From Teredinibacter purpureus (GTDB lineage Bacteria > Pseudomonadota > Gammaproteobacteria > Pseudomonadales > Cellvibrionaceae), in contig NZ_CP060092.1 in assembly GCF_014217335.1 (NCBI RefSeq), positions 3,737,501-3,801,500 of the forward strand: a DNA stretch of 64,000 nucleotides, given 5' to 3'. Made by a program: the position numbers and the translations under genes. This document shows, piece after piece, positions 39,852 to 49,561 of this stretch (its first letter is position 1; every line of letters starts with the position of its first letter). The notes under the pieces were generated by a model. That model was not told the origin of the DNA. It ran no database searches and was given only the letters and a program-made list of their open reading frames with translations.

Positions 39852-40559
39852 ATGAGTATTGTAAAAATAGATAAAAAAATAACAGGTTATTCTATTCAAA
39901 AAGAATTACCAGAAAGAGCGCCAGCAGTAACGAGTGTGGCGCCAGCAGTAGAACCAGTAGTAGAGCCCGAAATCGAACACATGCATGAAAACGTTGGCCG
40001 CCCGGAAATGCTATTGGGCTCTACCTACAAAATTAAAACGCCGCTTTCTGACCATGCACTCTATATCACTATCAACGATATTATTTTAAACCCCGGCACC
40101 GACCATGAAGCTCGACGGCCGTTTGAAATTTTTATCAACTCTAAGAATATGGATCACTTTCAATGGGTTGTTGCACTGACTCGTGTAATCTCAGCGGTTT
40201 TCCGTAAAGGTGGCGACGTCACCTTTTTAGCAGAAGAGTTAAAAGCCGTTTTCGACCCCCAGGGTGGGTACTTTAAATCTGGCGGTCGTTTTATGCCTTC
40301 CTTGGTAGCCGAAATTGGTATGGCCATTGAGTCTCATTTGAAAATGATTGGCATGCTTGTCGACGAAGAGCTTTCCGCGATTCAAAAGCAGATTTTGGCT
40401 GAGAAACGTGAAGAATATGAAACGGAAAAAGGCACCAAGTCCGCGGAAGGTGAGTTTCCTGAAAGCGCGCAGCTGTGTATGAAGTGCTATACCAAGGCAA
40501 TGATTCTTATGGATGGCTGCATGACCTGCTTAAGCTGCGGTAATTCCAAGTGCGGTTAA
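39852..40559 (+). CDS. nrdJb: Class II ribonucleotide reductase small subunit NrdJb
   Basis: A 235-residue protein 10 bp after nrdJa. A Pro/Val/Glu-rich linker (about 25-45) leads to a TSCPD-like domain (about 55-190) and a C-terminal cysteine cluster (LCMKCYTKAMIL ... CMTCLSCGNSKCG). These cysteines are expected to re-reduce the active site and receive electrons from thioredoxin. Together with NrdJa it makes up what is one polypeptide in other bacteria. Confidence 0.9.
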   Translation: MSIVKIDKKITGYSIQKELPERAPAVTSVAPAVEPVVEPEIEHMHENVGRPEMLLGSTYKIKTPLSDHALYITINDIILNPGTDHEARRPFEIFINSKNMDHFQWVVALTRVISAVFRKGGDVTFLAEELKAVFDPQGGYFKSGGRFMPSLVAEIGMAIESHLKMIGMLVDEELSAIQKQILAEKREEYETEKGTKSAEGEFPESAQLCMKCYTKAMILMDGCMTCLSCGNSKCG

Positions 40560-40745
40560 TACCTCACACTTAAGTACGTATTATACAAAACCTTTAAAAA
40601 CGTCGATTAACCCCCATAAATAGTTTGTACATCCGGAACGTTATATAGACTAAAATGCCGAAGTAAAGAACAGCATACCCCCCTCTTGCTATTTTTAGAG
40701 GGGTTTGTATCATATTCGGTAATTCATCAAAATTGGAGTTGGATA

Positions 40746-41399
40746 ATGCAAGAGCTTTATACACAATCCCCCGCGGGCCTTTCATCCCTTGAGGTGGGTA
40801 AAGTATTACGTAACACCTACGCGCTATTGGGCATGACTATTGCCTTCAGTGCCGTTACCGCCACAATCTCTATGGCTATCGGTTTTCCGTATTTAGGGCT
40901 TTTTATGCTTCTCCCTTACATCGGGTTACTGTTTGCCGTTGAGAAAACCAAAAATAGTGCCGCTGGCTTGTTTTGGGTCTTTGCCCTTACCGGTTATATG
41001 GGTTTAACGCTCGGCCCAATATTAACTCACTATATAAGTATGTCCGGCATTGAACCCGTTATTATGGCGTTAGGCGGTACCGCGCTTATATTCTTCGGTT
41101 TATCTGGTTATGTGCTCGTAACTCGCAAAGACATGAGCTTTATCACTGGCTTTATGATGACCGGCTTTATAGTTGCTTTTGTCGCTATGTTAGCGTCGGC
41201 CTTTTTAGATATTAGCGGCCTGAGCCTCGCGGTTAGCTGTATGTTTTTGGTTTTGTCATCGCTTTTAATTATGTGGCAAACCAGCAACATCATCCACGGC
41301 GGCGAAACTAATTACATCTCCGCAACCGTTACCCTTTACGTGAGTTTATACAATATATTCACCATATTGCTGAGTTTCCTCGGCGGTAGTGACGACTAA
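40746..41399 (+). CDS. BAX inhibitor-1/YccA family membrane protein
   Basis: A 217-residue protein with seven membrane helices and the UPF0005 layout. The N-terminus LEVGKVLRNTYALLGMTIAF is typical of YccA, and the last helix contains LYVSLYNIFTILLSFLGG, the family signature with the buried Asp at the extreme C-terminus (SDD). E. coli YccA modulates the FtsH protease at the inner membrane; the family also includes Ca2+ leak channels. GGAG ribosome binding site before the ATG at 40746. Confidence 0.92.
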   Translation: MQELYTQSPAGLSSLEVGKVLRNTYALLGMTIAFSAVTATISMAIGFPYLGLFMLLPYIGLLFAVEKTKNSAAGLFWVFALTGYMGLTLGPILTHYISMSGIEPVIMALGGTALIFFGLSGYVLVTRKDMSFITGFMMTGFIVAFVAMLASAFLDISGLSLAVSCMFLVLSSLLIMWQTSNIIHGGETNYISATVTLYVSLYNIFTILLSFLGGSDD

Positions 41400-41417
41400 G
41401 GCTTATAGGTCTTAATC

Positions 41418-41448
41418 ACGGCTCCGCAATGCGGGGCCGTTTTTGTTT
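41418..41448 (+). terminator. Rho-independent terminator after the YccA-family gene
   Basis: ACGGCTCCGCAATGCGGGGCCGT followed in the sequence by TTTTGTTTGT; GC-rich stem, small loop. Confidence 0.85.
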
Positions 41449-41477
41449 GTAGGCTCACCAATTATACTCTGGCGACA

Positions 41478-41870
41478 ATGCCTCATCTCTCCCCAAAACG
41501 AGCGCCCCTTGTGAACTTTGTAATTGCCATCAATGCAGCTCCCGAGTCAGCAACGGCACAACAAGCCTTGCTCTTTGCAGAGGCCGTCCTAAAAAATAAG
41601 CACACGGTATCTCAATTATTTTTTTTCGGGGAGGGTGTGCGTAACCTTGTACTTTCAGCAGAAGCGCCTTTAGCAAAGCACTGGCAGCAATTAATTCTTC
41701 AGCACTGTTTGGACGCTGTCGCGTGTATAAATGCCCTCCAGACATACCGGCCTCAAACTACGGACCAGTCTCTTGAATTCGCTAGTGTTGCCGGAATGGC
41801 GCAGCTAGTTGCAGCTAGCGCTTCTGCCGATAGAACCGTCACTTTTGGTGTACGTGAGAATACATTATGA
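41478..41870 (+). CDS. tusD: Sulfurtransferase complex subunit TusD
   Basis: A 130-residue DsrE-like protein. NFVIAINAAPESATAQQALL is the typical N-terminal strand-helix. Cys83 in LDAVACINAL is the sulfur-relay cysteine (equivalent to E. coli TusD Cys78). It accepts persulfide sulfur from TusA and passes it on for 2-thiouridine formation in tRNA. First gene of tusDCB; the stop overlaps the tusC start. Confidence 0.9.
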   Translation: MPHLSPKRAPLVNFVIAINAAPESATAQQALLFAEAVLKNKHTVSQLFFFGEGVRNLVLSAEAPLAKHWQQLILQHCLDAVACINALQTYRPQTTDQSLEFASVAGMAQLVAASASADRTVTFGVRENTL

Positions 41871-42187
41871 GCGATGATACCTTGCCCGAAAGGGCGAGCA
41901 CGGTTATAACCATTAGCCAGAACACCTGTAACGAAGATATACAAGCCGCCTTCGATTTCGCGGTAACTGCCAAAATTTTTGATCAGCCTTTAAGGCTCTA
42001 TGTGATTAGCACTTTACCTATTCGTTACGATATAGCCTTTCAACAAAAAATCACTAGCGCCAGCATAACGTTGACCGAAAATTTCGGTGAAAACATTGTT
42101 GAGTATGTATCAGGCAAGAGCCCTCTTGTCGAACGCTCACGCTTTCACTCAATACTAAGAGAAGCCGAGCAAGTAATACACTTTTAA
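41867..42187 (+). CDS. tusC: Sulfurtransferase complex subunit TusC
   Basis: A 106-residue DsrF-like protein; QAAFDFAVTAKIFDQPLRLY fits the TusC core. It forms the TusBCD heterohexamer. Overlaps tusD by 4 bp. Confidence 0.82.
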   Translation: MSDDTLPERASTVITISQNTCNEDIQAAFDFAVTAKIFDQPLRLYVISTLPIRYDIAFQQKITSASITLTENFGENIVEYVSGKSPLVERSRFHSILREAEQVIHF

Positions 42188-42202
42188 GAGTGCCAAAACT
42201 TT

Positions 42203-42490
42203 ATGCTACACATTATAAATTGTGAACGTACCGCTAAACACCAAGCAGAGCCCCTCGCACTTTTAAAGGGCAGCCTTCACAGCGACGACCGCATAGTTTT
42301 GATGAACTTAACCGACAATATGCCTTATGAGCTGGAACCCATTATTCGCCAGAACCTTAGCTTTCGGTGGCTTGCCCTTAATGATAAACGTAAAGACACT
42401 TTAAAGGCGGCAATGCCCTTTACCGAAATTGATCACACACAGCTCGTGGAGCTCTGTGTGAACCACACACCCGTTAGTAGTTGGTACTAA
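42203..42490 (+). CDS. tusB: Sulfurtransferase complex subunit TusB
   Basis: A 95-residue DsrH-like protein (MLHIINCERTAKHQA at the N-terminus). It is the third subunit of TusBCD. The downstream trmA starts 2 bp after its stop. No tusE is adjacent in this window. Confidence 0.82.
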   Translation: MLHIINCERTAKHQAEPLALLKGSLHSDDRIVLMNLTDNMPYELEPIIRQNLSFRWLALNDKRKDTLKAAMPFTEIDHTQLVELCVNHTPVSSWY

Positions 42491-42492
42491 AC

Positions 42493-43590
42493 ATGCAACA
42501 TACCGGCGCCGCATTAGAAGCGGACTATGAAAAACAACTCGATGTAAAATCAGCCTTAACCCAGCAAGAGTTTTCAGTTTTTAACCCGCCTCAGCTTGAG
42601 GTTTTTTCGTCGCCCAGCAGCCATTTCCGTATGCGTGCAGAATTCAAAATTTGGCACGATAAAGAATCAGGTCTTGCAAACTATGCTATGCATCAAAAGG
42701 GCGTATCCAATAAACCTTTTATTATTCAAGATTTTACGATTGGCTCTACAACTATAAATCGATTGATGCCATTGCTGCTAGATCAAATAAATCAATGTGA
42801 ACATTTAAAGCGTAAGCTCTTTCAAGCCGAATTCCTTACATCAACTACGGGTGAAGCACTAATATCGCTCATATACCACCGCCCATTATCAGGTGAATGG
42901 CAAGAAAAAGCCGAGCAATTGGCCTCAACGTTTGACTGCGGAATTATTGGCCGTAGCCGAAAACAAAAAATAGTGATCAATCGTGATGCTGTTAGCGAAA
43001 CGTTCACTGTCAACGGTTCTGCCTATCACTATCAGCAAGTTGAAAACAGTTTCACGCAGCCCAACGCTGATGTTTGCAACAAAATGTTAAATTGGGCCTC
43101 TAATGCGGTCGAAGCGCTTTCCGGCGATCTATTAGAACTTTACTGCGGTAACGGCAACTTCACTCTTCCGCTGTCACGTCAATTCAACAAAGTATTGGCC
43201 ACAGAAATATCCAAAACCTCCGTAAATTCTGCTAAATACAACATAGAAAAGAACGACTGTAACAATATTGAAATTGTGCGAATGTCTAGCGAAGAGTTTA
43301 CACAAGCACTTAATAAGGAACGCCCCTTTCGGCGATTAAAAGAGATAGCGTTAGAAGGCTATAATTTTTCAACCATTTTTGTTGATCCACCAAGAGCTGG
43401 CCTAGACCCCGACACAGAAGCCCTTGCAGCAAGGTTTGATAACATTCTCTATATTTCCTGTAATCCAGAAACACTCAAAAATAATATTGAGCACTTTTCG
43501 AAAACACACAACATTACGAAGTTTGCTCTTTTTGACCAGTTCCCTTATACCGACCACAGAGAATGCGGTGTTCTCCTACAAAAAAAATAA
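42493..43590 (+). CDS. trmA: tRNA (uracil-5-)-methyltransferase TrmA
   Basis: A 365-residue SAM-dependent enzyme making m5U54 in tRNA. SAM-binding motif LLELYCGNGNF (213-223), DPPRAGLDPDTE (about 298-309), catalytic Cys323 in YISCNPETL, and the general base Glu near 357 in DHRECGVLLQ. Length equals E. coli TrmA. It follows tusB directly, making a tRNA-modification operon. Confidence 0.95.
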   Translation: MQHTGAALEADYEKQLDVKSALTQQEFSVFNPPQLEVFSSPSSHFRMRAEFKIWHDKESGLANYAMHQKGVSNKPFIIQDFTIGSTTINRLMPLLLDQINQCEHLKRKLFQAEFLTSTTGEALISLIYHRPLSGEWQEKAEQLASTFDCGIIGRSRKQKIVINRDAVSETFTVNGSAYHYQQVENSFTQPNADVCNKMLNWASNAVEALSGDLLELYCGNGNFTLPLSRQFNKVLATEISKTSVNSAKYNIEKNDCNNIEIVRMSSEEFTQALNKERPFRRLKEIALEGYNFSTIFVDPPRAGLDPDTEALAARFDNILYISCNPETLKNNIEHFSKTHNITKFALFDQFPYTDHRECGVLLQKK

Positions 43591-43622
43591 AAAAAGGCCG
43601 CTAGCAATAGCGGCTTTTTTAG
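43591..43622. terminator. Terminator after trmA
   Basis: GCCGCTAGCAATAGCGGC flanked by an A run and a T run; may serve trmA and the convergent DUF2489 gene. Confidence 0.88.
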
Positions 43623-43637
43623 CACAACACCCTTTTG

Positions 43638-44117
43638 TTACAAGGTTTCAATATGAGCGAAAAAATCAGATTCCTTTGATAGCACTCGCTCTGCACCCGC
43701 GACTATAAAATCGTGGTATTGCTCTTCATGCTTCATTCGCTCTTTATCAAACTGACGCTGTTCTTTTTTCGACAAAGCCTTCCATGCCGCCAAAATGGGG
43801 ATATGGGAAGTCGCTTCAGCTAACTTATAGAACGACACAAAGTCCTCTTTCTCTTTATCCGGCAATGCTAACGCTTCTAACAAAACACTTATTCGAATAC
43901 TCACTTCAGTTGCACTCACCTGCTCCGCAAGAAAACCTCGCGCCAAAATGACAATACTTTTCAAGGCCTCCTTACGATTTTCGAGTACCCGTTTTTTTTC
44001 CTCGCCTAGCGCCTTATCACGTCTCACATTCTGCCAATAGAGTTTCCAATGTAGAAAACCTGCAACGCCAACGAGCAACACGACAATGGCTGTCGCCACG
44101 ACCATTAAATACAACAT
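43638..44117 (-). CDS. DUF2489 domain protein
   Basis: A 159-residue protein anchored by one N-terminal membrane helix (about 4-26). The cytoplasmic helical domain matches the DUF2489 pattern: ILARGFLAEQVSATEVSIRI, FYKLAEATSHIPIL, KKEQRQFDKER. Function unknown. It lies 50 bp downstream of rmuC in the same direction. Confidence 0.85.
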   Translation of the reverse strand: MLYLMVVATAIVVLLVGVAGFLHWKLYWQNVRRDKALGEEKKRVLENRKEALKSIVILARGFLAEQVSATEVSIRISVLLEALALPDKEKEDFVSFYKLAEATSHIPILAAWKALSKKEQRQFDKERMKHEEQYHDFIVAGAERVLSKESDFFAHIETL

Positions 44118-44167
44118 AAATTACTAAATCCTAAAAGGTAATCTCACCATAATACGGCATTTATAGC

Positions 44168-45631
44168 CTACTTTTTCTCAAGTTCAAAGTGCTCTTGCAC
44201 AGCCTCATCCTCTTCGATGGATAACACGCTTTCAGCAGCGTCAAGCGCTTCAGTCTTTAACTTTTCGGGTATGTTTCGACTCGTCTTCGCGCCCAGATCA
44301 CGTAAATTTTCGACTCGGCGCACCAAATTTCCACGACCACTACTCAACCGCTTTCGCGTTGTATCGTAAGCCTCAGACGCCTTTTCCAGAAATTTACCCA
44401 CATCATCAATCCCCGCCAGCAACATAACGAACTGATCATATAGTTTCCCCGCGCTTGCCGCGATTTCTTCCGCATTACTATTTTGCTTTTCGTATCGCCA
44501 CAACGTTTCTACCGTTCGTAACGCCACCATTAAGCTCGAAGGGCTAACCAGTACAATATTGTTATCATACGCTTCTTTGAAAAGCGCAGGAGCTGCTTGT
44601 ATTGCGGCAATATAAGCAGCCTCTATGGGCACAAATATAAATACGAAATCTAATGTTCTCACGTTCTCTAACTGCTCATACTTCTTTACCGAAAGCCCCT
44701 TGATATGAGTACGAATAGAATCTATATGCCGTTTCAAGGCTTGATTTTTTTCGCTAGTATCCTCAGCGTCGAAGTAGCGTTCGTAATCCACCAAGGACAC
44801 TTTTGCGTCAATAACAATATCCTTACCTTCTGGCAGATGCACAATCACATCCGGCTTAAACGTCTTTCCAGACTCGTCTGCGTGAGCCTTCTGTGTATCG
44901 TATTCACGCCCTTTTTCAAGGCCAGACTGTTCTAGTAAACGCTCAAGGATGATTTCACCCCAAGTGCCCTGCGCTTTATTGTCGCCTTTTAGAGCTGCCG
45001 CTAGGTTGTTCGCTTCGCTACTAATCTGTTGGGTATGTTTTTGCAGCTCAACAATTTGCCCCACCAACTTACTACGTTCACTGTTTTCCTTGTGATAGAC
45101 ATCCTCCACGCGCTTGTGGAAATCTTTAAGTTGCTCTTTGAACGGAGACAATACGGTTTCTATTTGCGACCGGCTTGTAGCCGTGAATTGCTGCTGCTTG
45201 GCCTCAAATAGCTTATTTGCCGACAACTCAAACTCTTTAAACAGTTGCGCTTTCGTTTCATCCAGCAATTGTTTCTCTTGCACATTCTGTTTTCGTTGGG
45301 CGTCGAAGCGGGTTTCCATTTGAATAAATCGAGATTTATACTCGGTGAGTACAGCAACTTCGTCGCGGCTGCGCTCCAACTGCCGCGCCATGGACGCTTG
45401 CTCAGCCTGCACACGGGTAAGGGTTAAGTCTTTTTGATGAAGAACCACTAAAGAACTCTGCTCTTGCGCTACCACTGTGGCCTGAAGCTCGGCTACACGC
45501 TGATCAAAGCGTTTTTTATCGCGTTGTCGCCCCACGTTTGCCAAGGCCCACCCTGCCGATGCCATTAACACACTTCCGAATGCGAAGGGCAATAAATAGT
45601 AATTTTCAAAAAATGACAATAATTCAAACAT
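44168..45631 (-). CDS. rmuC: DNA recombination protein RmuC
   Basis: A 487-residue protein. N-terminal membrane anchor (about 13-33), long coiled coil (about 40-200), then the RmuC nuclease-like domain (about 205-430) with GTWGEIILERLLEQSGLEKG, KPDVIVHLPEGKDIVIDAK and the FVPIEAAYIAA segment. The D-x(n)-IDAK residues resemble a PD-(D/E)xK core. RmuC limits inversions at short repeats in E. coli and has been linked to antiphage and degradation roles. Full length. Confidence 0.94.
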   Translation of the reverse strand: MFELLSFFENYYLLPFAFGSVLMASAGWALANVGRQRDKKRFDQRVAELQATVVAQEQSSLVVLHQKDLTLTRVQAEQASMARQLERSRDEVAVLTEYKSRFIQMETRFDAQRKQNVQEKQLLDETKAQLFKEFELSANKLFEAKQQQFTATSRSQIETVLSPFKEQLKDFHKRVEDVYHKENSERSKLVGQIVELQKHTQQISSEANNLAAALKGDNKAQGTWGEIILERLLEQSGLEKGREYDTQKAHADESGKTFKPDVIVHLPEGKDIVIDAKVSLVDYERYFDAEDTSEKNQALKRHIDSIRTHIKGLSVKKYEQLENVRTLDFVFIFVPIEAAYIAAIQAAPALFKEAYDNNIVLVSPSSLMVALRTVETLWRYEKQNSNAEEIAASAGKLYDQFVMLLAGIDDVGKFLEKASEAYDTTRKRLSSGRGNLVRRVENLRDLGAKTSRNIPEKLKTEALDAAESVLSIEEDEAVQEHFELEKK

Positions 45632-45710
45632 AGTGTTTTCTGTATCGAGTGGAAAAGCTTTGCTATTATCCTTTGGCCTTTTCTAATGGTAAAGCCGGAC
45701 AATAATTATT

Positions 45711-46523
45711 GTGCAACGAACACCCACTATTCTTATATTCGACTCTGGCGCTGGCGGCTTGAGTATCGCAAGGGAAATCCAAATACGTTACCCCTATTGC
45801 GACCTCGTTTACGTGGCCGACAATGCACTGTTTCCATACGGCTTAATGGACGATAGCCACCTCATTGACCGCGTAGTGCAGTTGATGGGAAGCCTTATTG
45901 CGCGCTATAAGCCAGACATTACGGTAATCGCTTGCAACACCGCAAGTACAATTGCACTAGCCCCTCTTAGAAAGCGTTTTAAGCAAATTTTTGTTGGCGT
46001 GGTTCCCGCCGTAAAGCCGGCCGCGGAAACGTCATCTAGTAGCGTTATAGGGCTATTAGCGACGCCAGCGACGGTAGACCGTGAGTATACAAACACTCTA
46101 ATCACTAAGTTTGCAGCGCACTGCCATGTGTATACGCTCGGTAGCAGCCAACTCGTACACTATGCAGAGGCGCAAATTTGTGGCAATCCCGTCGATGACG
46201 ATAAGCTATCTGACGAGCTGGTGCGATTAACAGGGCAGGATCACTCTGGCACTATGGATAAAATTGTGCTCGCCTGCACTCACTTCCCTTTGCTTAAAGA
46301 GCGCTTTACCAGCCTTGGTCACTTCCGCAAAATAGATTGGATTGATTCTGGAGAAGCTATAGCACGGAGAGTTGGTCATCATTTAGCGGATATACCGCAT
46401 AACGCTCAATCGTCCTCCCCCGCTAAGCTCAATTTTGTGTTTACTTCATCAACAACCAGCACCGAAACTAAAAACGCCTACCGTCGCTATTTAGTCACAT
46501 CGATAGAAAGCGGGTCTCCGTAG
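45711..46523 (+). CDS. murI: Glutamate racemase MurI
   Basis: A 270-residue racemase giving D-glutamate for peptidoglycan. Motifs: IFDSGAGGLSIAREI (proton-donor Asp-Ser), VIACNTAST with the first catalytic Cys, and LACTHFPLL with the second. GTG start at 45711; an upstream ribosome binding site is not clear. A terminator follows at 46571. Confidence 0.93.
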   Translation: MQRTPTILIFDSGAGGLSIAREIQIRYPYCDLVYVADNALFPYGLMDDSHLIDRVVQLMGSLIARYKPDITVIACNTASTIALAPLRKRFKQIFVGVVPAVKPAAETSSSSVIGLLATPATVDREYTNTLITKFAAHCHVYTLGSSQLVHYAEAQICGNPVDDDKLSDELVRLTGQDHSGTMDKIVLACTHFPLLKERFTSLGHFRKIDWIDSGEAIARRVGHHLADIPHNAQSSSPAKLNFVFTSSTTSTETKNAYRRYLVTSIESGSP

Positions 46524-46570
46524 CTTCAACCAGTAAAATTTCATTCCGCAAACATTTTATAGAAGGCGAA

Positions 46571-46612
46571 AAAAAAGCTTCGAAACTCCAAACGAAGTAA
46601 CGAAGCTTTTTA
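46571..46612. terminator. Terminator between murI and ppiD
   Basis: AAAAAGCTTCG ... CGAAGCTTTTT inverted repeat; usable by both convergent genes. Confidence 0.8.
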
Positions 46613-46627
46613 AGAGCGCGAAACGCT

Positions 46628-48505
46628 CTAGTGTATTTCTATTTCTGCTCCAGCAATAACGTTTGCCTGGAAAGCACCGCCTTCATAGCGACTATTCTCT
46701 GTCGTTAACTGGGATGCCAAACCGGTAATATCTAGCGCATCCAAATCAGCAATAGAGCCTGGTTTCTTGGAGGTGATACCAACAACTCTCATGCTACCGT
46801 CAGCATTTTTGTTCATTTCAAAAGTCGTTACACCTTGAACCATCGGTGCCGAGAAGACTGCCCGACGAGTCGTCGGATCCGAAACGGGTGCGCTACGCGT
46901 TGTATTTTCATGAACGGCAAAACCATAACCAAGATCATCCGCAAGCGTATTCGCTTCACTCCCAGCTTTAACAGAGGCAATAAAGGCATCGGCTTTATCG
47001 GTTAATATCGCCGCTACTTCGTTTTCAACAATAAGCTCTTGAATTTGCGCGGTTACCGCTTCTAGCGGTTTAATATGCTCAGGAGAGTGAGACTTCAAAC
47101 GCAGCACGACAGCTCTATTACCGGCCAACTCGAGAACCTCGCTATTTCGACCATCGACAAGAACTTCGTCGCCGAACGCCACTTCTCTAATTTTTGCGTT
47201 AGACGCAATACCTAGGCCGTTAGAACGTTCAAACATTGACGACACTTGCACCTCGGCACCCACTTCCGCGGCGGCATCATCAAGGCTATCTGAGTTAAAT
47301 GTAAGCTCTTCCAACAGCTCTAAACTTGAGGAGAAAATCTCTTCTGCTTTTGCCGTTTTTAATGCAGCCGCAATAGCATTTTTACGCTCGTCAAAACTAG
47401 GCATTTCATCAACACTTTTAGACACAACTTTAATCAAGTGTACGCCAGAATCGGTGCTCACCGGCGCCGACACTTCACCCTCTTCAAGTAAGTAAACGGC
47501 CTTTTCAAAAGCTTCGGGGAAAATACCTGATAGCAACACACCTAATGACCCGCCAGAATCTTTCGAACCTGCATCGTCAGAATAGACCTTGGCAAGCTCT
47601 GCAAACTCTTCACCTGCCGCTATTTTCGTTTGTAATTCAGCTAAACGGTCGTCTTTATCTTCTGCATTTTTATCGACCAAAATATGTGCGATCTCGTACT
47701 CCGCAGACGAACTAAAATCAGCAACTTCTAGATCATACTGAGTGCTTATTTCTTCATCAGATACAGTTTCTGTATTTGCTAAAGCGGTAACAGACAACTC
47801 AATATATTCAATAGATAACTGTTCAGGTTGTGAAAATTGCGCTTGATTACTTTCGTAGTAAGTTGCAATAGCATCATCACTAACAGTAATTCCTTCAGCC
47901 AAGCCTTCAACGGGAATGTCTGCGGTGTAAAACGAACGCTGCTCATAGATAATTTCGACTAAAGCAGCCTTTTCGGCTTCAGTTACAAATGAAGACTTAT
48001 CTAGACCTGCATCCAACTGCTGCAGCATGACACTTTCTACAAGCTCACTTTTGTAGAGCGCAGGAGAAGAGCCAATTCGACTTAACAACGATCGATACAA
48101 CTGAGGATCAAACACTCCATCTGTTTGAAAATCTTTCTGCGCTACGATTTGCGTATTAACCGTTGCGTCTGAAGCGGCCATACCCGCACTCTTAATAGAG
48201 GCGATTACCGCTGCTTTCTTCGTAAGACGATCTAACACCGGCGCGCGCAAATTTTCATCTTTCAAGTAGTCGGCAGACGGATCAACGCCTTGCTGAGACA
48301 GCAAGCGCTGCTTTTGCATGTAGACTTCTCGATTCACGGCTTGATTAGAGATGGTTTCACCATCAACAACCGCCGCATCCGTTCCTGCAACAGAACTTAA
48401 CCAAGAACTACCTACACCACTGATAACCATCGGCAGGATGAAAAAGAGCACAATAATACTAATAACCACTGTGCCTTTTAAGTTTTCTCGTAACCCCAGA
48501 ATCAT
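46628..48505 (-). CDS. ppiD: Periplasmic folding chaperone PpiD
   Basis: A 625-residue protein. N-terminal inner-membrane anchor (about 12-34), SurA_N-like chaperone region (about 40-200), PpiC/parvulin domain (about 265-360: EYEIAHILVDKNAED ... SGVHLIKVVSK), and a C-terminal chaperone-like part. It is anchored in the inner membrane facing the periplasm and helps newly translocated proteins at SecYEG. Position downstream of lon-hupB is the standard gammaproteobacterial order. Confidence 0.94.
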   Translation of the reverse strand: MILGLRENLKGTVVISIIVLFFILPMVISGVGSSWLSSVAGTDAAVVDGETISNQAVNREVYMQKQRLLSQQGVDPSADYLKDENLRAPVLDRLTKKAAVIASIKSAGMAASDATVNTQIVAQKDFQTDGVFDPQLYRSLLSRIGSSPALYKSELVESVMLQQLDAGLDKSSFVTEAEKAALVEIIYEQRSFYTADIPVEGLAEGITVSDDAIATYYESNQAQFSQPEQLSIEYIELSVTALANTETVSDEEISTQYDLEVADFSSSAEYEIAHILVDKNAEDKDDRLAELQTKIAAGEEFAELAKVYSDDAGSKDSGGSLGVLLSGIFPEAFEKAVYLLEEGEVSAPVSTDSGVHLIKVVSKSVDEMPSFDERKNAIAAALKTAKAEEIFSSSLELLEELTFNSDSLDDAAAEVGAEVQVSSMFERSNGLGIASNAKIREVAFGDEVLVDGRNSEVLELAGNRAVVLRLKSHSPEHIKPLEAVTAQIQELIVENEVAAILTDKADAFIASVKAGSEANTLADDLGYGFAVHENTTRSAPVSDPTTRRAVFSAPMVQGVTTFEMNKNADGSMRVVGITSKKPGSIADLDALDITGLASQLTTENSRYEGGAFQANVIAGAEIEIH

Positions 48506-48943
48506 ATCGAACCTCGATTTTTTTGTTTTTAAAACACAAAAAAAGGCGCTACCATTTTGCGCCTTTGACGACTTAAATTCATTTAAATCGATCAGGTAGT
48601 ATTTGTGTTTTTTTTGTTTTTTTCATTTTCATTTTACTGATTTAACACCGCTCCAATACGAGAAGCAATCTAACGAACGATTCAACAATCCGAATATAGG
48701 AACAATCATAAATGGCTTCGCTGTGTATTTGACCTAATCAGTTATTATTAGTTTTCTAGATCGAGACACAATAATTAACAGGGTTAAAACAGGGAGGCGT
48801 ACCAATTGGTGAAGCTTGAAATCTTTCCCGCTAACTTTTGCCGATTACTTATTAATAAAGTTAAATCAACTAACGTTAACTTAAACCGGCAACCGCAATA
48901 ATACGACCACCAGTTTAACGTCTAATAAACGCTTTAACCTATA
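48506..48943. other. Intergenic region ppiD-hupB (438 bp)
   Basis: No gene found. It contains the hupB terminator-like hairpin at 48540-48568 and presumably the ppiD promoter. The AT-rich part 48570-48900 shows only weak inverted repeats (GTTAACTTAA near 48860). A small RNA cannot be excluded. Confidence 0.6.
48540..48568 (-). terminator. Terminator-like hairpin upstream of ppiD
   Basis: AAAGGCGC-TACCATTTT-GCGCCTTT, with a T run on the minus-strand 3' side (AAAAAAA at 48538-48544). Confidence 0.75.
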
Positions 48944-49216
48944 TTAGTTAACAGCGTCTTTTAAAGCCTTACCAGCTTTAAAGCTCGGTATCTTTGCAGC
49001 TGCGATATCGATAGGCGCGCCCGTCTGAGGGTTACGGCCAGTTCGAGCAGCGCGCTCTTTCACAAGGAAAGTACCGAAGCCTACCAATGCAACCTGATCA
49101 CCTTCTTTGAGGGCAGCAGCGATTGACTCAGTTACGGCATCCAGGGCTCTACCAGCGGCTGCTTTTGAAATATCTGCGGAAGCAGCGATGGCTTCTACCA
49201 ATTCTGACTTATTCAC
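48944..49216 (-). CDS. hupB: DNA-binding protein HU-beta
   Basis: A 90-residue HU. Canonical features: [40 protein letters not shown] with the DNA-arm signature RxGRNPQTG, and the C-terminal [11 protein letters not shown]. It bends and compacts DNA; HU also assists site-specific recombination. GTG start at 49216 with a GAGGGG ribosome binding site. Confidence 0.97.
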   Translation of the reverse strand: MNKSELVEAIAASADISKAAAGRALDAVTESIAAALKEGDQVALVGFGTFLVKERAARTGRNPQTGAPIDIAAAKIPSFKAGKALKDAVN

Positions 49217-49561
49217 TTTAATCCCCTCTTTTTATTGGATTACTCTATTAAACACTTCTAATGCTTTACATTTGCGCAGCCCAATGATTGGCTGTCGTAA
49301 CTAGGTCCCTGGGCGACAATGCCCCGCAAAGAATTGCGATTTATACCAACTGCCCGTATACCGGTCAAGAATGAAATCCATTATTTGTCGGACACGGCCA
49401 TAACTGGCTGTTTTTTGACCGCTTTACCCCTTTGGGCAAGCACCCTGGCTCTACATTCAAGATGTGACCAAGCTTACAGTGGAGCCTATAGACGTGAAAA
49501 TAAGCATCTATTGTTGGCCTAGCTATCGCAAGGCGACCAAATGATCGCCCCACAAATACGG
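49217..49561. other. Intergenic region hupB-lon (345 bp)
   Basis: No gene or recognisable RNA seen. Presumably the hupB promoter and the lon 3' untranslated region. No strong terminator hairpin was found after lon. Confidence 0.6.
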
